A DNA stretch of 46,527 nt, from positions 64,001 to 110,527 of the forward strand of contig JALLOF010000001.1 of NCBI GenBank assembly GCA_027717595.1, given 5' to 3'. The notes under the pieces are model-generated. The model was not told the DNA's origin. It did no database searches and saw nothing but the letters and a program-made list of their open reading frames with translations. Origin of the DNA: Nitrospinae bacterium AH_259_B05_G02_I21. Lineage in GTDB: Bacteria; JADFOP01. Shown here in pieces: positions 32,545 to 41,543 of the stretch. The stretch's first letter is position 1. Each line of letters begins with the position of its first letter. Position numbers and translations under genes: made by a program.

Positions 32545-33231
32545 CTACTCGGCGGCAGGTTCCTTCTTGCCACCCGGCTCCTTCTCGGCGGCCGGATCCT
32601 CGACCTCCTCCTTCTCTTCCGCGTCCACTTCTACTTCTTCTTCGACTTCCTCTTCGACCACGACCTCGACCCTCGGCGCCTCGACGTTGACCACGGCCGT
32701 CTCCAGGTCGTCGAGCACGGTAATCTCGGTCGGAACGGTGAGGTCGGAGACGTGTCGGGCATCTCCAATGTTCAACTCAGACACATCGAGGAACACTTGA
32801 TCGGGGATCTCGTCCGGCAGGCACTTGATGTGGAGATCGAAGAGCAGTTGGGTCAGAACACCCCCGTCCTGTTCGACACCGACCGGCACACCCGTCATCT
32901 CCACCGGCACGCGCACCTCCAACTCCTCGTCCATCGTAACCTCGTAGAAATCCACATGGAGGAGGCGGCGCCGGACGGAGTCGTACTGGAGCTCGCGCAG
33001 GATGACTTTACGCTCTTGGGTTTTCTCTCCAGAGAGGTTGAGCTGGACTATCGCGTTCTCGCCCGCCTGGGAGTTGAGAACGCGCAGGATATCCTTGGGG
33101 TCGAGCGTGAGGGACACCACCCTATCGCCGCCGTAAAGGATGCCGGGAATTTTGCCGTCCTGGCGGAGCTTCCGGGCGACGCCCTTGCCCGAGGCCTCAC
33201 GGACGCTACAGGTGATCGCAAGCTTCTCCAT
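32545..33231 (-). CDS. rplY: 50S ribosomal protein L25 (CTC/TL5 form)
   Basis: The 228-residue two-domain L25 binds 5S rRNA. The N-domain (about 1-95) contains SGKGVARKLRQDGKIPGILYG (cited as residues 14-34) and RRRLLHVDFYEV. The TL5-type C-domain (about 96-185) contains VPVEMTGVPVGVEQDGGVLT and ISEL-like LDVSELNIGDARHVSDL. The final 35-40 residues are an acidic Glu/Val-rich tail ending in Lys/Glu/Pro repeats. It lies 16 bp after prs and 36 bp before pth, a frequently conserved prs-rplY-pth order. Confidence 0.95.
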   Translation of the reverse strand: MEKLAITCSVREASGKGVARKLRQDGKIPGILYGGDRVVSLTLDPKDILRVLNSQAGENAIVQLNLSGEKTQERKVILRELQYDSVRRRLLHVDFYEVTMDEELEVRVPVEMTGVPVGVEQDGGVLTQLLFDLHIKCLPDEIPDQVFLDVSELNIGDARHVSDLTVPTEITVLDDLETAVVNVEAPRVEVVVEEEVEEEVEVDAEEKEEVEDPAAEKEPGGKKEPAAE

Positions 33232-33247
33232 GCCTTTGCCTCGCCGC

Positions 33248-34189
33248 TCAATCGAAAAGGGCGCTGACCGAGAGCCCCGCGTGGATGCGCTTTATTGTCT
33301 CGGCCAACAGGGGCGCAATGGACAGGACTTTCAGCTTCGGGCACTCCTTCTCCTTTCCGTTGAGGGGGATCGTGTCGGTCATGACCAGCTCCTCGAGGGA
33401 AGAGCTGTTGATCCGCTCAAGCGCCGGGCCCGTCAGGACCGCGTGGGTGGCACAGGCGAAGACCGCCTCAGCGCCGTTCTCGCGCAGGGCGTCTGCCCCG
33501 CGGGTGATGGTCCCGGCGGTGTCCACAAGATCGTCCACCAAGATCGCCACCCGGCCCTGCACATCGCCGATGACGTGCATCACCTCCGCCTGGTTCTTGC
33601 CCGTTCGCCGTTTGTCGATAATGCCCAGATCGACATCAAGCCGCTTGGCGTACGCGCGAGCCCGCTCCACCCCGCCGGCATCGGGCGCGACGACGACGAA
33701 GTCCTCGAACCCCCGGCCCCGGAAGTAGTCCACAAAGACAGCCGAGGCGAAGAGGTTGTCAACCGGGATGTTGAAAAAACCCTGAATCTGGCCGGCGTGG
33801 AGGTCCACGGTTAGGACCCGCTGGGCACCCGCGGCTGTGATGATGTCTGCCACCGCTTTGGCCGAGATGGGGACCCGGCCCTCAATCTTGCGGTCCTGCC
33901 GACCGTAGCCGAAATAGGGAATAACGACGGTGATGGAGCGCGGGCTGGCCCGCTTCGCCGCGTCCAGCATGAGCACCAGCTCCATGACGTGGTCGTTGAC
34001 CGGAGGGCAGGTGGACTGGATGAGGTAGACGTCGTGGCCCCGGATGTTCTCCTTGACCTGGACGTATATCTCTCCGTCCATGAAGTTGGTTATCTCGATC
34101 TGCCCCAACGGGACCCCAATGTGCCCGCATATCGCTTCTGCGAACCTGGGGTTCGATCGGCCTGCGAAGACTTTCGGCTCTTGAGTCAT
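33248..34189 (-). CDS. prs: Ribose-phosphate pyrophosphokinase
   Basis: Prs makes PRPP from ribose 5-phosphate and ATP for nucleotide, His and Trp synthesis. From ATG 34189 it has 313 residues. Visible are the flexible-loop region YGRQDRKIEGRVPISAK, the metal-binding VLTVDLHAGQIQGFF, VVVAPDAGGVERAR and the PRPP loop VAILVDDLVDTAGT (about 212-225). A frame extending to 34264 would overlap ispE and lacks homology. It sits between ispE and rplY, as in gammaproteobacterial ispE-prs. Confidence 0.96.
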   Translation of the reverse strand: MTQEPKVFAGRSNPRFAEAICGHIGVPLGQIEITNFMDGEIYVQVKENIRGHDVYLIQSTCPPVNDHVMELVLMLDAAKRASPRSITVVIPYFGYGRQDRKIEGRVPISAKAVADIITAAGAQRVLTVDLHAGQIQGFFNIPVDNLFASAVFVDYFRGRGFEDFVVVAPDAGGVERARAYAKRLDVDLGIIDKRRTGKNQAEVMHVIGDVQGRVAILVDDLVDTAGTITRGADALRENGAEAVFACATHAVLTGPALERINSSSLEELVMTDTIPLNGKEKECPKLKVLSIAPLLAETIKRIHAGLSVSALFD

Positions 34190-34220
34190 TGGTCGGTCGA
34201 CACGCAGCGGCGGGAGGTGC

Positions 34221-35159
34221 TCATCCGCCAGAGGCCCGCCCTGGGGAACACGCCTCCCCGTCACTGGCAGTCTCTAGCGGAACGACAAACACCTTTTCCC
34301 AATCAGTGATGGGTTCGGTGGCGACGACGGTCCACCCGGGCCGTGCCAGGCCCGACGTCACGTCGGCCGGGACGGCGTCAGGGAAGAGCCCAAAAACCGT
34401 AGGGCCGCTCCCCGAGAGCGCCACGCCAAGCGCACCGCCCTCGCTCAGGGCTTCCTTGATCATCGCCACATCGGGATAGGAGCGCTCGACAAGCGGCTCG
34501 AAGTCGTTGTGGAGATATGGGCCAATCTCCGTAAACCGTTTCATCTCCAGTAAGAACCGCAACATACTAAGAGCTTTAGTGGCCTTTGTCAACCCGAAAG
34601 TGACCTCGCCGTAGGCCCACGAAGTGGATACGGGGAACCCGGGGTTCACCAACACGATGCCAAGCCCCTCGAGTGGCGGCAGAGGGGCGAGGGCGTCGCC
34701 CTTCCCCTCGGCCCAGGCCGCCGCCGCGGTGAGAAAAAACGGCACATCGGCTCCCAAGGACGCTCCCAACGCCACCAAGGCCTCCTGGGGGACGGCGAGG
34801 TCCCACAGCCGCCGAAGACCGAGCAAGACGGCGGCGGCGTTGCTCGAGCCACCACCGAGGCCCGCCCCCACGGGGATTCGCTTGCGCAGGGTGATGTGGA
34901 CGCCACGGTCCACCCCCGCGAGAGCCTTGAGGGCGTGGGCGGCTCTGACCGCGAGGTTGTCCCCGTCGTCGGGAAGGTCGGCGTCGGCCACCTCGCACGT
35001 GATCCGCTCCTCTTGTGGTGTGAGCACGATCTCATCGGCTAGCGCGACCATCTGGAGGGCCGATTCAATGTCGTGGTAGCCATCGGGGCGACGGGCGACG
35101 ACCCGAAGGCCCAAGTTGATCTTGGCCGGGCTTCGAAGGCTCAGGGACGAAGCATCCAC
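34221..35159 (-). CDS. ispE: 4-diphosphocytidyl-2-C-methyl-D-erythritol kinase
   Basis: IspE phosphorylates CDP-ME in the MEP isoprenoid pathway. The 312-residue GHMP kinase has SPAKINLGLRVVARRPDGYH (about 10-29), the ATP-binding PVGAGLGGGSSNAAAVL (about 96-112) and the C-terminal ALSGSGPTVFGLF. It therefore supplies precursors for the undecaprenyl carrier recycled by UppP further on. It lies 10 bp after the LolB-like gene and 31 bp before prs. A GTG, TTG or ATG start upstream is unlikely given this spacing. Confidence 0.96.
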   Translation of the reverse strand: MDASSLSLRSPAKINLGLRVVARRPDGYHDIESALQMVALADEIVLTPQEERITCEVADADLPDDGDNLAVRAAHALKALAGVDRGVHITLRKRIPVGAGLGGGSSNAAAVLLGLRRLWDLAVPQEALVALGASLGADVPFFLTAAAAWAEGKGDALAPLPPLEGLGIVLVNPGFPVSTSWAYGEVTFGLTKATKALSMLRFLLEMKRFTEIGPYLHNDFEPLVERSYPDVAMIKEALSEGGALGVALSGSGPTVFGLFPDAVPADVTSGLARPGWTVVATEPITDWEKVFVVPLETASDGEACSPGRASGG

Positions 35160-35169
35160 GCCGTCGTCC

Positions 35170-35970
35170 TCATTCCCACTCTATCCGCTGGGCACCGGGC
35201 GGGATGAGCAGCTCAAAGAGCTCGTCGCTCACGCCCTGGTTCAGGCGGACCCACTGGTAGTCCACCGTCAGGGAGAGAGCGCGGTGGGGCAGGGTGACTT
35301 CCTCGCGCCAAGGGAACGGGTAGCCTCCAATGGCCCGGAAGCGGTCATTTGTCACCCACAGCACCTCTCGCCCCCGAGCATCATACCGGATGCGGGAGCG
35401 CACGGTGAGGTCCCGCCGAGCTACAACCGCCACCTGCCTGCCCGCCAGCGGCCCCTCCTCGATAAGAAGGCGGTAGGCCTTTCCGCCGGGCTCGTGCTCC
35501 AGGCGGACGTCGCTCGGGTCGGCCACGGGTGGGAGGGTTCCTGTCAGGATCGCGACCATCTCTTCAAGATCCAAGGGCAGACCGGTCACCCGCCCAATGG
35601 CCTCGCTCGACATGGGCCCGTCCCAGTAGCGGCCCGACAAGGGCTCGACCCACCGTATGTGGTCGCCTGTGGCCACCAGAATCCCGGTGGGCTGGCCCAA
35701 GGGGCTCAAGGTCTCCAGCCGAAGGGCCCGGCCCGCTCGCAGGACAACAGCGTGATCGGCCGAGATGTCCTGCTCAGGGGTGCGGAGCGTGAAGCGGGCC
35801 CTGGCTTTCAGGGTGGCGAGCCTTCCGCGGCGCTGGGCCAGGACCGCCATAAGAGGGCCCGGTGTGTCGAACGTCCGCCCCACCCGGGCCGGGACGGCCC
35901 ACGGGGCCACCACCCCTCCCTGGCACCCGACGCACAGCAGCACGACCAGCCCGAGGGCGGCGCATCTCAT
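35170..35970 (-). CDS. LolB-like / DUF4292-type outer-membrane lipoprotein
   Basis: This 266-residue lipoprotein has a lipobox with Cys16 (LLCVGC) and a beta-rich body. Segments such as RFTLRTPEQDISADHAVVLRA, LRLETLSPLGQPTGILVA and LPLDLEEMVAILTG fit the LolA/LolB-like half-barrel superfamily, to which DUF4292 belongs. The location beside ispE and prs matches lolB in E. coli (lolB-ispE-prs), supporting a role in lipoprotein insertion into the outer membrane. Sequence similarity to true LolB is weak by eye. It overlaps the TPR gene by 4 bp. Confidence 0.7.
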   Translation of the reverse strand: MRCAALGLVVLLCVGCQGGVVAPWAVPARVGRTFDTPGPLMAVLAQRRGRLATLKARARFTLRTPEQDISADHAVVLRAGRALRLETLSPLGQPTGILVATGDHIRWVEPLSGRYWDGPMSSEAIGRVTGLPLDLEEMVAILTGTLPPVADPSDVRLEHEPGGKAYRLLIEEGPLAGRQVAVVARRDLTVRSRIRYDARGREVLWVTNDRFRAIGGYPFPWREEVTLPHRALSLTVDYQWVRLNQGVSDELFELLIPPGAQRIEWE

Positions 35971-37766
35971 GGGCTTTTGGCCCTGGTGGCCCCCCTTTGG
36001 AGCTGATCCAGCTTCTCTCGGACCTTGGAGTCGTCCTCGACACGGAGGGAGCGCTGGTAAGACTCGACGGCTTCTTTGTTGCGGCCCAAGGCGTGGTACA
36101 CATCTCCGAGATGGTCGATGATGACGGCGTCGTCGTTGACCTTTGCGACGGCCTTCTCAAGCTCCACCAAGGCCTCTTCCAGGCGCCCCTGCTTGTAGTA
36201 CGCCCAGCCCAAGCTGTCGAGGAAGTAGCCGTTGTTGGGCTCGTACGAGAGGGCCTTTTTGATGGCCTGCACGGACTCCTCGAGGTTAATCCCCTGCTCG
36301 GCCCAGAGGTAGCCCATGTAGTTGTAGGCGTTGGCGTGGTCCGGGTTGAGCTTGATGGTCTCGCGCATAGCCGCGATGGAAAGGTCATATTCGCCCATCT
36401 TCTCGTACGCCGCCCCGAGGTTGAAGTGGTAGCGATCCACTTCGGGGGCGATGCCAATGGCTCCCTGGAACTGTTCAAGCGCCACCTTGTACTTCTTCAG
36501 GTCGCTATAGATGACCCCGAGGAAAAAGTAGGCCTGGTGATCCTTGGCGTTTTGCGCCACGGCCTCCTTGAGGATGGCGATGGCCCTGTCGTCATCTTCC
36601 ATGAGCTTGTAGACCCGCCCTAGGTGGAGGCGGGTATCGGGGACCTTCGGATCAACCTCCAAGATGCGCTCGAGCTCAGCCACCGCCTTGGGATACTGCT
36701 CCATCTCCTCGTAGACCAGCGCCTTGAAGAAGCGGACCCGGGTCTGCTTCGCATTGGCGGCGAGCACCAAGTTGAACTCCTCCAGCGCCCGGTTGAAGTC
36801 CTTCTGCTGGAGATATATGAGGCCCATCCGCTCGTGAATCTCCAGGTTCTCGGGCTCGCTTCGGGAGATGGCCCTGTAGGCCTCCAGGGCCTTGGGCAGA
36901 TTCTCCTTCCGGATGAACACCTGGCCGAGGCGGCTCCGCACGAGGTTGTTGTATGGATTGATCTCCAGCGCCTTCTTGTACATCTCGGCCGCCTCGACGT
37001 ACTTCTGCTGGAACTCGTAGAGCGAGCCGAGACTCGCGGCCGCCCGCTCGAAGGTGGGATCGATGAGCAGCGTCTTCTTCAAGTACTCCTCAGCCCTCCC
37101 GTGAAGCTTCATGTTCCCGTAGACCCGCCCCAGATAGTAGGTCCCGAGCAGGTTCTCCGGGTCCTGGGCCATGAGTTTTTCGAAGGTCTCGATCGCCTCC
37201 TCGTACTGCTCGGCCTCGGCATACAGGGTGCCCAGATAGAGGTAGGCCTCGGTGGAGGTCGGGTCCTGCTTGATGATCCTCGTGTACTGCTCCATGGCGA
37301 GCTGGCGGCGGCCGAGGCTCGGGTAGATGCGCCCCAGCAGGTAGCGGGCGGGGACATAGTCTGGATCGAGAACCAGTGCTTCCTCGGCCTCGTCAATGGA
37401 CGCTTCGATATTACCCTTGCGCAGCATCTCCGTGGCCAGGCGGGTCCGAAGCAGGGGCGAGCGGGGATCGTAGATGATGGCCTTGCGGTATTCGGCGATG
37501 GCCCCGTCCAGATCGTTGGCCTGGTCCATCATCTCACCCTGGATGAAATGGAAGTAGGCCTTGTAGTGGGGGTCCTCGGTAAGGAGCACCGCCCCGGGCG
37601 GGGCCTGGACCCCTTCGAGACGTGGAGTGGTCATGGGCGGGGGCGAGGGTGTCGACGGGGTCAGGGTCTTGACCTGCGTAAGCTTGGAGGCCCGCTTAAA
37701 GGTCACGCACCCGGCGGCGAGCCACGCCACACCCACAACGGTTAGGAACAACAGCCGTCGGCTCAT
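35967..37766 (-). CDS. TPR-repeat lipoprotein
   Basis: The 599-residue protein has a lipoprotein signal (LAAGC, Cys20), a Pro/Thr-rich linker (about 35-60) and then an uninterrupted array of about 15 tetratricopeptide repeats. Repeats near the C-terminus include YNYMGYLWAEQGINLEESVQ and YFLDSLGWAYYKQGRLEEAL. Such proteins scaffold envelope complexes, and related ones occur with exosortase or polysaccharide systems, but no such partners are visible here. It overlaps the LolB-like and DciA genes by 4 bp on either side. The C-terminus (about 580-599) is charged and non-repetitive. Confidence 0.9.
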   Translation of the reverse strand: MSRRLLFLTVVGVAWLAAGCVTFKRASKLTQVKTLTPSTPSPPPMTTPRLEGVQAPPGAVLLTEDPHYKAYFHFIQGEMMDQANDLDGAIAEYRKAIIYDPRSPLLRTRLATEMLRKGNIEASIDEAEEALVLDPDYVPARYLLGRIYPSLGRRQLAMEQYTRIIKQDPTSTEAYLYLGTLYAEAEQYEEAIETFEKLMAQDPENLLGTYYLGRVYGNMKLHGRAEEYLKKTLLIDPTFERAAASLGSLYEFQQKYVEAAEMYKKALEINPYNNLVRSRLGQVFIRKENLPKALEAYRAISRSEPENLEIHERMGLIYLQQKDFNRALEEFNLVLAANAKQTRVRFFKALVYEEMEQYPKAVAELERILEVDPKVPDTRLHLGRVYKLMEDDDRAIAILKEAVAQNAKDHQAYFFLGVIYSDLKKYKVALEQFQGAIGIAPEVDRYHFNLGAAYEKMGEYDLSIAAMRETIKLNPDHANAYNYMGYLWAEQGINLEESVQAIKKALSYEPNNGYFLDSLGWAYYKQGRLEEALVELEKAVAKVNDDAVIIDHLGDVYHALGRNKEAVESYQRSLRVEDDSKVREKLDQLQRGATRAKSP

Positions 37767-38275
37767 GGGGGCCCATCCTCCTCGATCCGCCGCGAGGCGG
37801 CGAGCACGCTGCGAAGGGTGGCCCGCAGATCCGGGTCCTCGAGGGCGGCAACCACCGCTTCAAGATCGGCCTCCTCCTCGGCATCGAGCCCCGCGGGGCG
37901 CTCGGGCGGCTCCTCGGCGGCAGGGGCGACAGGAATCGGGCCGACCTGCAGGTAGATTCCCTCGATGACCGTTCGGCCGACGGCGGCGTTGAGCTGCTCA
38001 ACCATGGTCTCCTCCAGGTAGCGAAGCTGCTGGAGCCATGCGCTGTCGGCCACGGTTACAACGAGGGTCCGGCCCCGGACGGTCTGCGGATGCGTAACGC
38101 GTGAGACGGCCTCCCCGACTACCTCGGGCCAAAGGACTATGGCCGCCCCTTTCTCCACCACCTCACCAAGCCCCAGGTCCTGGACCGTTTTGTCGAGGAC
38201 GGTCCCCAGGGAGGTAAAGAACGGCACCCGCGGTAGGTTGCGGCGCATCGGGGCGGGCGAGACTTCTGCTGGCAT
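37763..38275 (-). CDS. DciA-like (DUF721) helicase-loader candidate
   Basis: From ATG 38275 this is a 170-residue DUF721 protein. The N-terminal domain (about 15-105) contains VVEKGAAIVLWPEVVGEAVS, RTLVVTVADSAWLQQLRYLE and a KH-like pattern. The C-terminal part is acidic and Pro/Glu-rich. DciA recruits the DnaB helicase in bacteria that lack DnaC or DnaI, and DnaB is encoded in this window without a DnaC-like gene. AGGAGG is present but 14 bases upstream. An ATG at 38248 is an alternative start. It overlaps the TPR lipoprotein gene by 4 bp. Confidence 0.82.
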   Translation of the reverse strand: MPAEVSPAPMRRNLPRVPFFTSLGTVLDKTVQDLGLGEVVEKGAAIVLWPEVVGEAVSRVTHPQTVRGRTLVVTVADSAWLQQLRYLEETMVEQLNAAVGRTVIEGIYLQVGPIPVAPAAEEPPERPAGLDAEEEADLEAVVAALEDPDLRATLRSVLAASRRIEEDGPP

Positions 38276-38294
38276 CGGTATCGAGCCTGCCTCC

Positions 38295-39221
38295 TCAGTG
38301 GAGCGATTCAATGTACTTCTCGGCCGCCAGAGCGGCTGTGCACCCATCGCCCCCGGCCGTTACGGCCTGCCGGTAGGAGTCGATCCGCACATCTCCGGCG
38401 GCATAAATGCCCGCTACGGAGGTTTGCATGTGGAGGTCGGTAATAATGTGGCCGGTATCGTCCATCTCCACCAGGCCCTTCACGAAGTCGGTGTTTGGCA
38501 TCGAGCCGATATAGACAAACACCCCCTCTGTGGCGTGGACCGTCTGCTCCCCGGACTTGACGTTTTCCACCTCTACCCCATTGACCATCCCATCGCCCTT
38601 AATCTCCTTGACCAGCGTATCCCACATAAAGGTAATCTTTTCGTTGGCAAAGGCCCGCTCCTGGAGAATCTTGCTCGCCCGCAACTGATCACGGCGGTGG
38701 ATAACTGTCACGGTCTTTACTAGACGGGTCAGGTAGAGGCCCTCGTCCATGGCGGCGTCGCCACCGCCCACGACGACCACATCCTGGTCGCGGAAGAAAG
38801 CCCCATCGCAGACGGCGCAGTACGACACACCCCGGTTGGCAAATTCCTTCTCGCCTGGCACACCCAGCTTGTTGATCTTCGCTCCGCTGGCGATGAGCAC
38901 GGCCTTGGTCACGCGGGGTCCCTCGTCGGTGTGGACGATCCGGTCTGTCCCATCGAGCTCGATGCTCGAGGCCTCGGCGTAGCTCAGCTCCATGCCGAAA
39001 TCCTTGGCGTGCTCCACCATTTTCTCGACAAGATCAGGGCCCGTGATGGCCCGAAAGCCGGGGTAATTCTCCACGTCTTCGGTGACGGCTAAGGCACCTC
39101 CTGGGGTGAGCCTCTCAAGGCAAAGGGTCTTCATCCGGGCGCGGGCGGCGTAGAGCCCGGCTGCGAGGCCCGCCGGCCCCGCCCCGATGATGATGAAATC
39201 GTAGCGGTCAGCCTCAGTCAT
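38295..39221 (-). CDS. trxB: Thioredoxin reductase
   Basis: TrxB passes electrons from NADPH through FAD to thioredoxin. The 308 residues show the FAD motif IIGAGPAGLAAGLYAAR (about 11-27), the redox-active pair Cys135-Cys138 in SYCAVCDGAFF, the NADPH motif VVVGGGDAAMDEGLYL and the C-terminal AAGDVRIDSYRQAVTAGGDG. ATG 39221 overlaps the plsC stop by 4 bp. A longer frame from 39254 would intrude into plsC. Reduced thioredoxin or a related protein could feed the periplasmic CcmG reductase encoded at the end of the window through a membrane carrier, which is not seen here. Confidence 0.95.
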   Translation of the reverse strand: MTEADRYDFIIIGAGPAGLAAGLYAARARMKTLCLERLTPGGALAVTEDVENYPGFRAITGPDLVEKMVEHAKDFGMELSYAEASSIELDGTDRIVHTDEGPRVTKAVLIASGAKINKLGVPGEKEFANRGVSYCAVCDGAFFRDQDVVVVGGGDAAMDEGLYLTRLVKTVTVIHRRDQLRASKILQERAFANEKITFMWDTLVKEIKGDGMVNGVEVENVKSGEQTVHATEGVFVYIGSMPNTDFVKGLVEMDDTGHIITDLHMQTSVAGIYAAGDVRIDSYRQAVTAGGDGCTAALAAEKYIESLH

Positions 39222-39931
39222 GTAGCGCTCCTTATCGGTGGACTTGTATCCCAAACGGGTCGGTGGGCCGTCTTCAGATGGGCGATTGCAGCCATGACCT
39301 CGTCGACGACTTCCTGAGCCACCTCACCCGATTGCGATTGGTTATAGTATCGGTCTAGATTCAACGGTTTTCCAAAGACTACCTTCACCCTCCCGAAGGG
39401 CCGGGGCAGGAGGGCCCGCCTGGGCCACACCTTCTCCGTGCCGAAGAGGGCCGTTGGGACGACCAGGGGTTGGGCCTTATGGATGAGCCAGCCGACACTC
39501 CGCATGCCGGGCTGCAGCTGTCCGTCGTAGCTTCGGGCTCCTTCGGGAAAGAGCATCATCTTCTCGGTCTTTATCAATTTCACCATCCGCAGGAGGGAGG
39601 CGGGGTCCCGACCGTTCTGACGGATGGGAAAGGCCCTCCACCAGCGGATGAATGTGCCGACAATGGGAACCCGGAACCACTCCTCCTTCGCCGGTGAAAC
39701 GAATAAGTCAAGAGGAAGAAGGGGCCAGCGGGTCAGGAAGGCCATGGGAATGAGCAGCACGTCGAGGGCCGAGCAGTGGTTCGCGGCTATAAGTACACCA
39801 CTGCCAAAGGGAACGTTCTCGCGCCCGTGAACCTCCACGCGCGTAAAGAGCCTCACCAAGCCGTTTATGATGAAGATGGTAATGAGAAGCCAGAGCTTGT
39901 GCCAGAAGGTGCGTCGGATTGCCATAAGCAT
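39218..39931 (-). CDS. plsC: 1-acyl-sn-glycerol-3-phosphate acyltransferase (PlsC family)
   Basis: PlsC acylates lysophosphatidate to make phosphatidate. The protein (about 237 residues from ATG 39931) has an N-terminal membrane helix (about 10-25), the catalytic NHCSALD form of HX4D and FPEGARSYDG in place of FPEGTRS. VPTALFGTEK lies further on. Start choice is open: ATG 39931, ATG 39925 or TTG 39961, the last with AAGGG upstream. A near-consensus promoter lies at 40013-40041. It heads the long minus-strand run that continues into trxB and dciA. Confidence 0.9.
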   Translation of the reverse strand: MLMAIRRTFWHKLWLLITIFIINGLVRLFTRVEVHGRENVPFGSGVLIAANHCSALDVLLIPMAFLTRWPLLPLDLFVSPAKEEWFRVPIVGTFIRWWRAFPIRQNGRDPASLLRMVKLIKTEKMMLFPEGARSYDGQLQPGMRSVGWLIHKAQPLVVPTALFGTEKVWPRRALLPRPFGRVKVVFGKPLNLDRYYNQSQSGEVAQEVVDEVMAAIAHLKTAHRPVWDTSPPIRSAT

Positions 39932-40012
39932 TCTGGCTGCCGCAGGAGATCCAGCCGGCAAGCCTCAATCCCTTCATTTCTATAGAGTTGCACGATTCCC
40001 TCTACCGAGGTC

Positions 40013-40041
40013 ATTATAGGAGAGGCCCCGGCCCTTTTCAA
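40013..40041 (-). promoter_or_regulatory. Promoter of the plsC-trxB-dciA run
   Basis: TTGAAA (40041-40036), 17-bp spacer, perfect TATAAT (40018-40013) on the minus strand. Transcription from about 40006 would reach plsC after 45-80 nt. It is back to back with the manB-operon promoter at 40075-40102. Confidence 0.75.
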
Positions 40042-40074
40042 CCCCTAAGTGGGCTTCGCCGAGGGGCCTTCGCC

Positions 40075-40102
40075 TTGACTTTCCAATGGCCTCCGGTATA
40101 CT
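40075..40102 (+). promoter_or_regulatory. Promoter of the mannose/UppP operon
   Basis: TTGACT (40075-40080), 16-bp spacer, TATACT (40097-40102) on the plus strand, giving a leader of about 40 nt before ATG 40149. This position excludes the longer frame from 40086 as the true start. Confidence 0.7.
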
Positions 40103-40148
40103 TGGGTCGCCCGAGCCGACGCCACAGCACAAACGGGAGCCCCCATCC

Positions 40149-41525
40149 ATGCCCACCATCAATCCCCATATCTTTCGAGAATACGATATCCGCGGCATCG
40201 TGGACGAAGACATCACGCCGCCGCTCGTCACCACCCTCGGCCGCGCATACGGAGCCTACCTAGGGAGCAACGGCTCCAAGACCGTCGCCGTGGGCTACGA
40301 CGCCCGGCTCCACTCGCCATTGTTTCGCGACGCGCTAGTCGAAGGGCTCACTTCCACCGGCCTCAACGTCGTAGATGTGGGGCTGGTCCCCACCCCCCTT
40401 CTCTACTTCGCCCTCTTCCACCTCGACCTCGACGGCGGGGTGATGATAACTGCAAGCCATAACCCTCCAGAATACAATGGGTTCAAGATCTGCGTGGGCA
40501 AAACGACCATCTTCGGGGACGAAATTCAAACGTTCCGCAGCATCATGGAGAACGGCTCCTTCCCTTCGGGCCGGGGTCGCAGCTCCACGGCGGACATCAT
40601 CGGCCCCTACATCGAGTTTTGCACGAAGAACATCACCCTCGAGCGGCCCGTCCGTGTCGTGGTGGATGCCGGCAACGGCACCGGGGGCCTCGTCGGGCCC
40701 ACGATTATGAGACAGCTCGGCTGCGAGGTCGAGGAGCTATACTGCGAGCCCGACGGCACATTTCCAAACCATCACCCGGACCCGACGGTCGAAGCCAATA
40801 TACAGGACCTCAAGGAGACCGTGACGGCCGGGGGCTTTGAGGTTGGAATCGGCTACGACGGTGACGCCGACCGCCTGGGGGCGGTGGACGAGCGGGGAGC
40901 GATCATCTGGGGCGATATGCTGCTGCTGTTGTCCGCCCTGGACGTGCTCGAGCGACATCCGGGCGCGACGATCATCTGCGAGGTCAAGTGCTCCCAAACC
41001 CTCGTCACAGAGGTCGAGCGCCACGGCGGCCGATGCATCATGTGGAAGACCGGCCACTCCCCCATCAAAAAGAAACTCCAGGAGCAAGGAGCGCTGCTCG
41101 CCGGTGAGATGAGCGGCCACCTCTTTTTCGCGGATGAGTATTTCGGCTACGACGACGCCGTATACGCCTCGCTCAGGCTGCTGCGCCTCCTGGCGGCGAG
41201 CGACAAGAGCCTCTCGAGCATGCTGGCCGACCTGCCGACCACCTACGCGACCCCAGAGATCCGCGTGGCCTGCCCTGACGAGAGGAAGTTCGCCCTGGTC
41301 GATGAGCTGGTTGCCTTCTTCAAAGAACGCTACGAGGTGCTCGATGTGGACGGCGCCCGGGTGAACTTCGAGGACGGCTGGGGCCTTGTGCGCGCCTCCA
41401 ACACCCAGCCGGTGCTGGTGCTGCGCTTCGAGGGGACGAGCGAAGAGGCCCTGGAGCGGGCCAAGGACGTCATCCTCACCCGGCTGCGACTTTACCCCGA
41501 AGTCGAGGGGCTGGAAGCCCTTTGA
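40149..41525 (+). CDS. Phosphomannomutase/phosphoglucomutase
   Basis: This 458-residue alpha-D-phosphohexomutase of the AlgC/ManB group interconverts sugar 6- and 1-phosphates. It shows the start FREYDIRGIVDEDI, phosphoserine Ser103 in TASHNPPEYNGFK, metal loop DGDADRLG, sugar-binding GEMSGHLFF and the phosphate-binding RASNTQPVLVLRFEG near the C-terminus. With the mannose-1-phosphate guanylyltransferase two genes on it makes GDP-mannose. Whether it also handles glucose phosphate, as AlgC does, cannot be told. Confidence 0.93.
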   Translation: MPTINPHIFREYDIRGIVDEDITPPLVTTLGRAYGAYLGSNGSKTVAVGYDARLHSPLFRDALVEGLTSTGLNVVDVGLVPTPLLYFALFHLDLDGGVMITASHNPPEYNGFKICVGKTTIFGDEIQTFRSIMENGSFPSGRGRSSTADIIGPYIEFCTKNITLERPVRVVVDAGNGTGGLVGPTIMRQLGCEVEELYCEPDGTFPNHHPDPTVEANIQDLKETVTAGGFEVGIGYDGDADRLGAVDERGAIIWGDMLLLLSALDVLERHPGATIICEVKCSQTLVTEVERHGGRCIMWKTGHSPIKKKLQEQGALLAGEMSGHLFFADEYFGYDDAVYASLRLLRLLAASDKSLSSMLADLPTTYATPEIRVACPDERKFALVDELVAFFKERYEVLDVDGARVNFEDGWGLVRASNTQPVLVLRFEGTSEEALERAKDVILTRLRLYPEVEGLEAL

Positions 41526-41543
41526 GCGTTATTTGAGCGTTCG

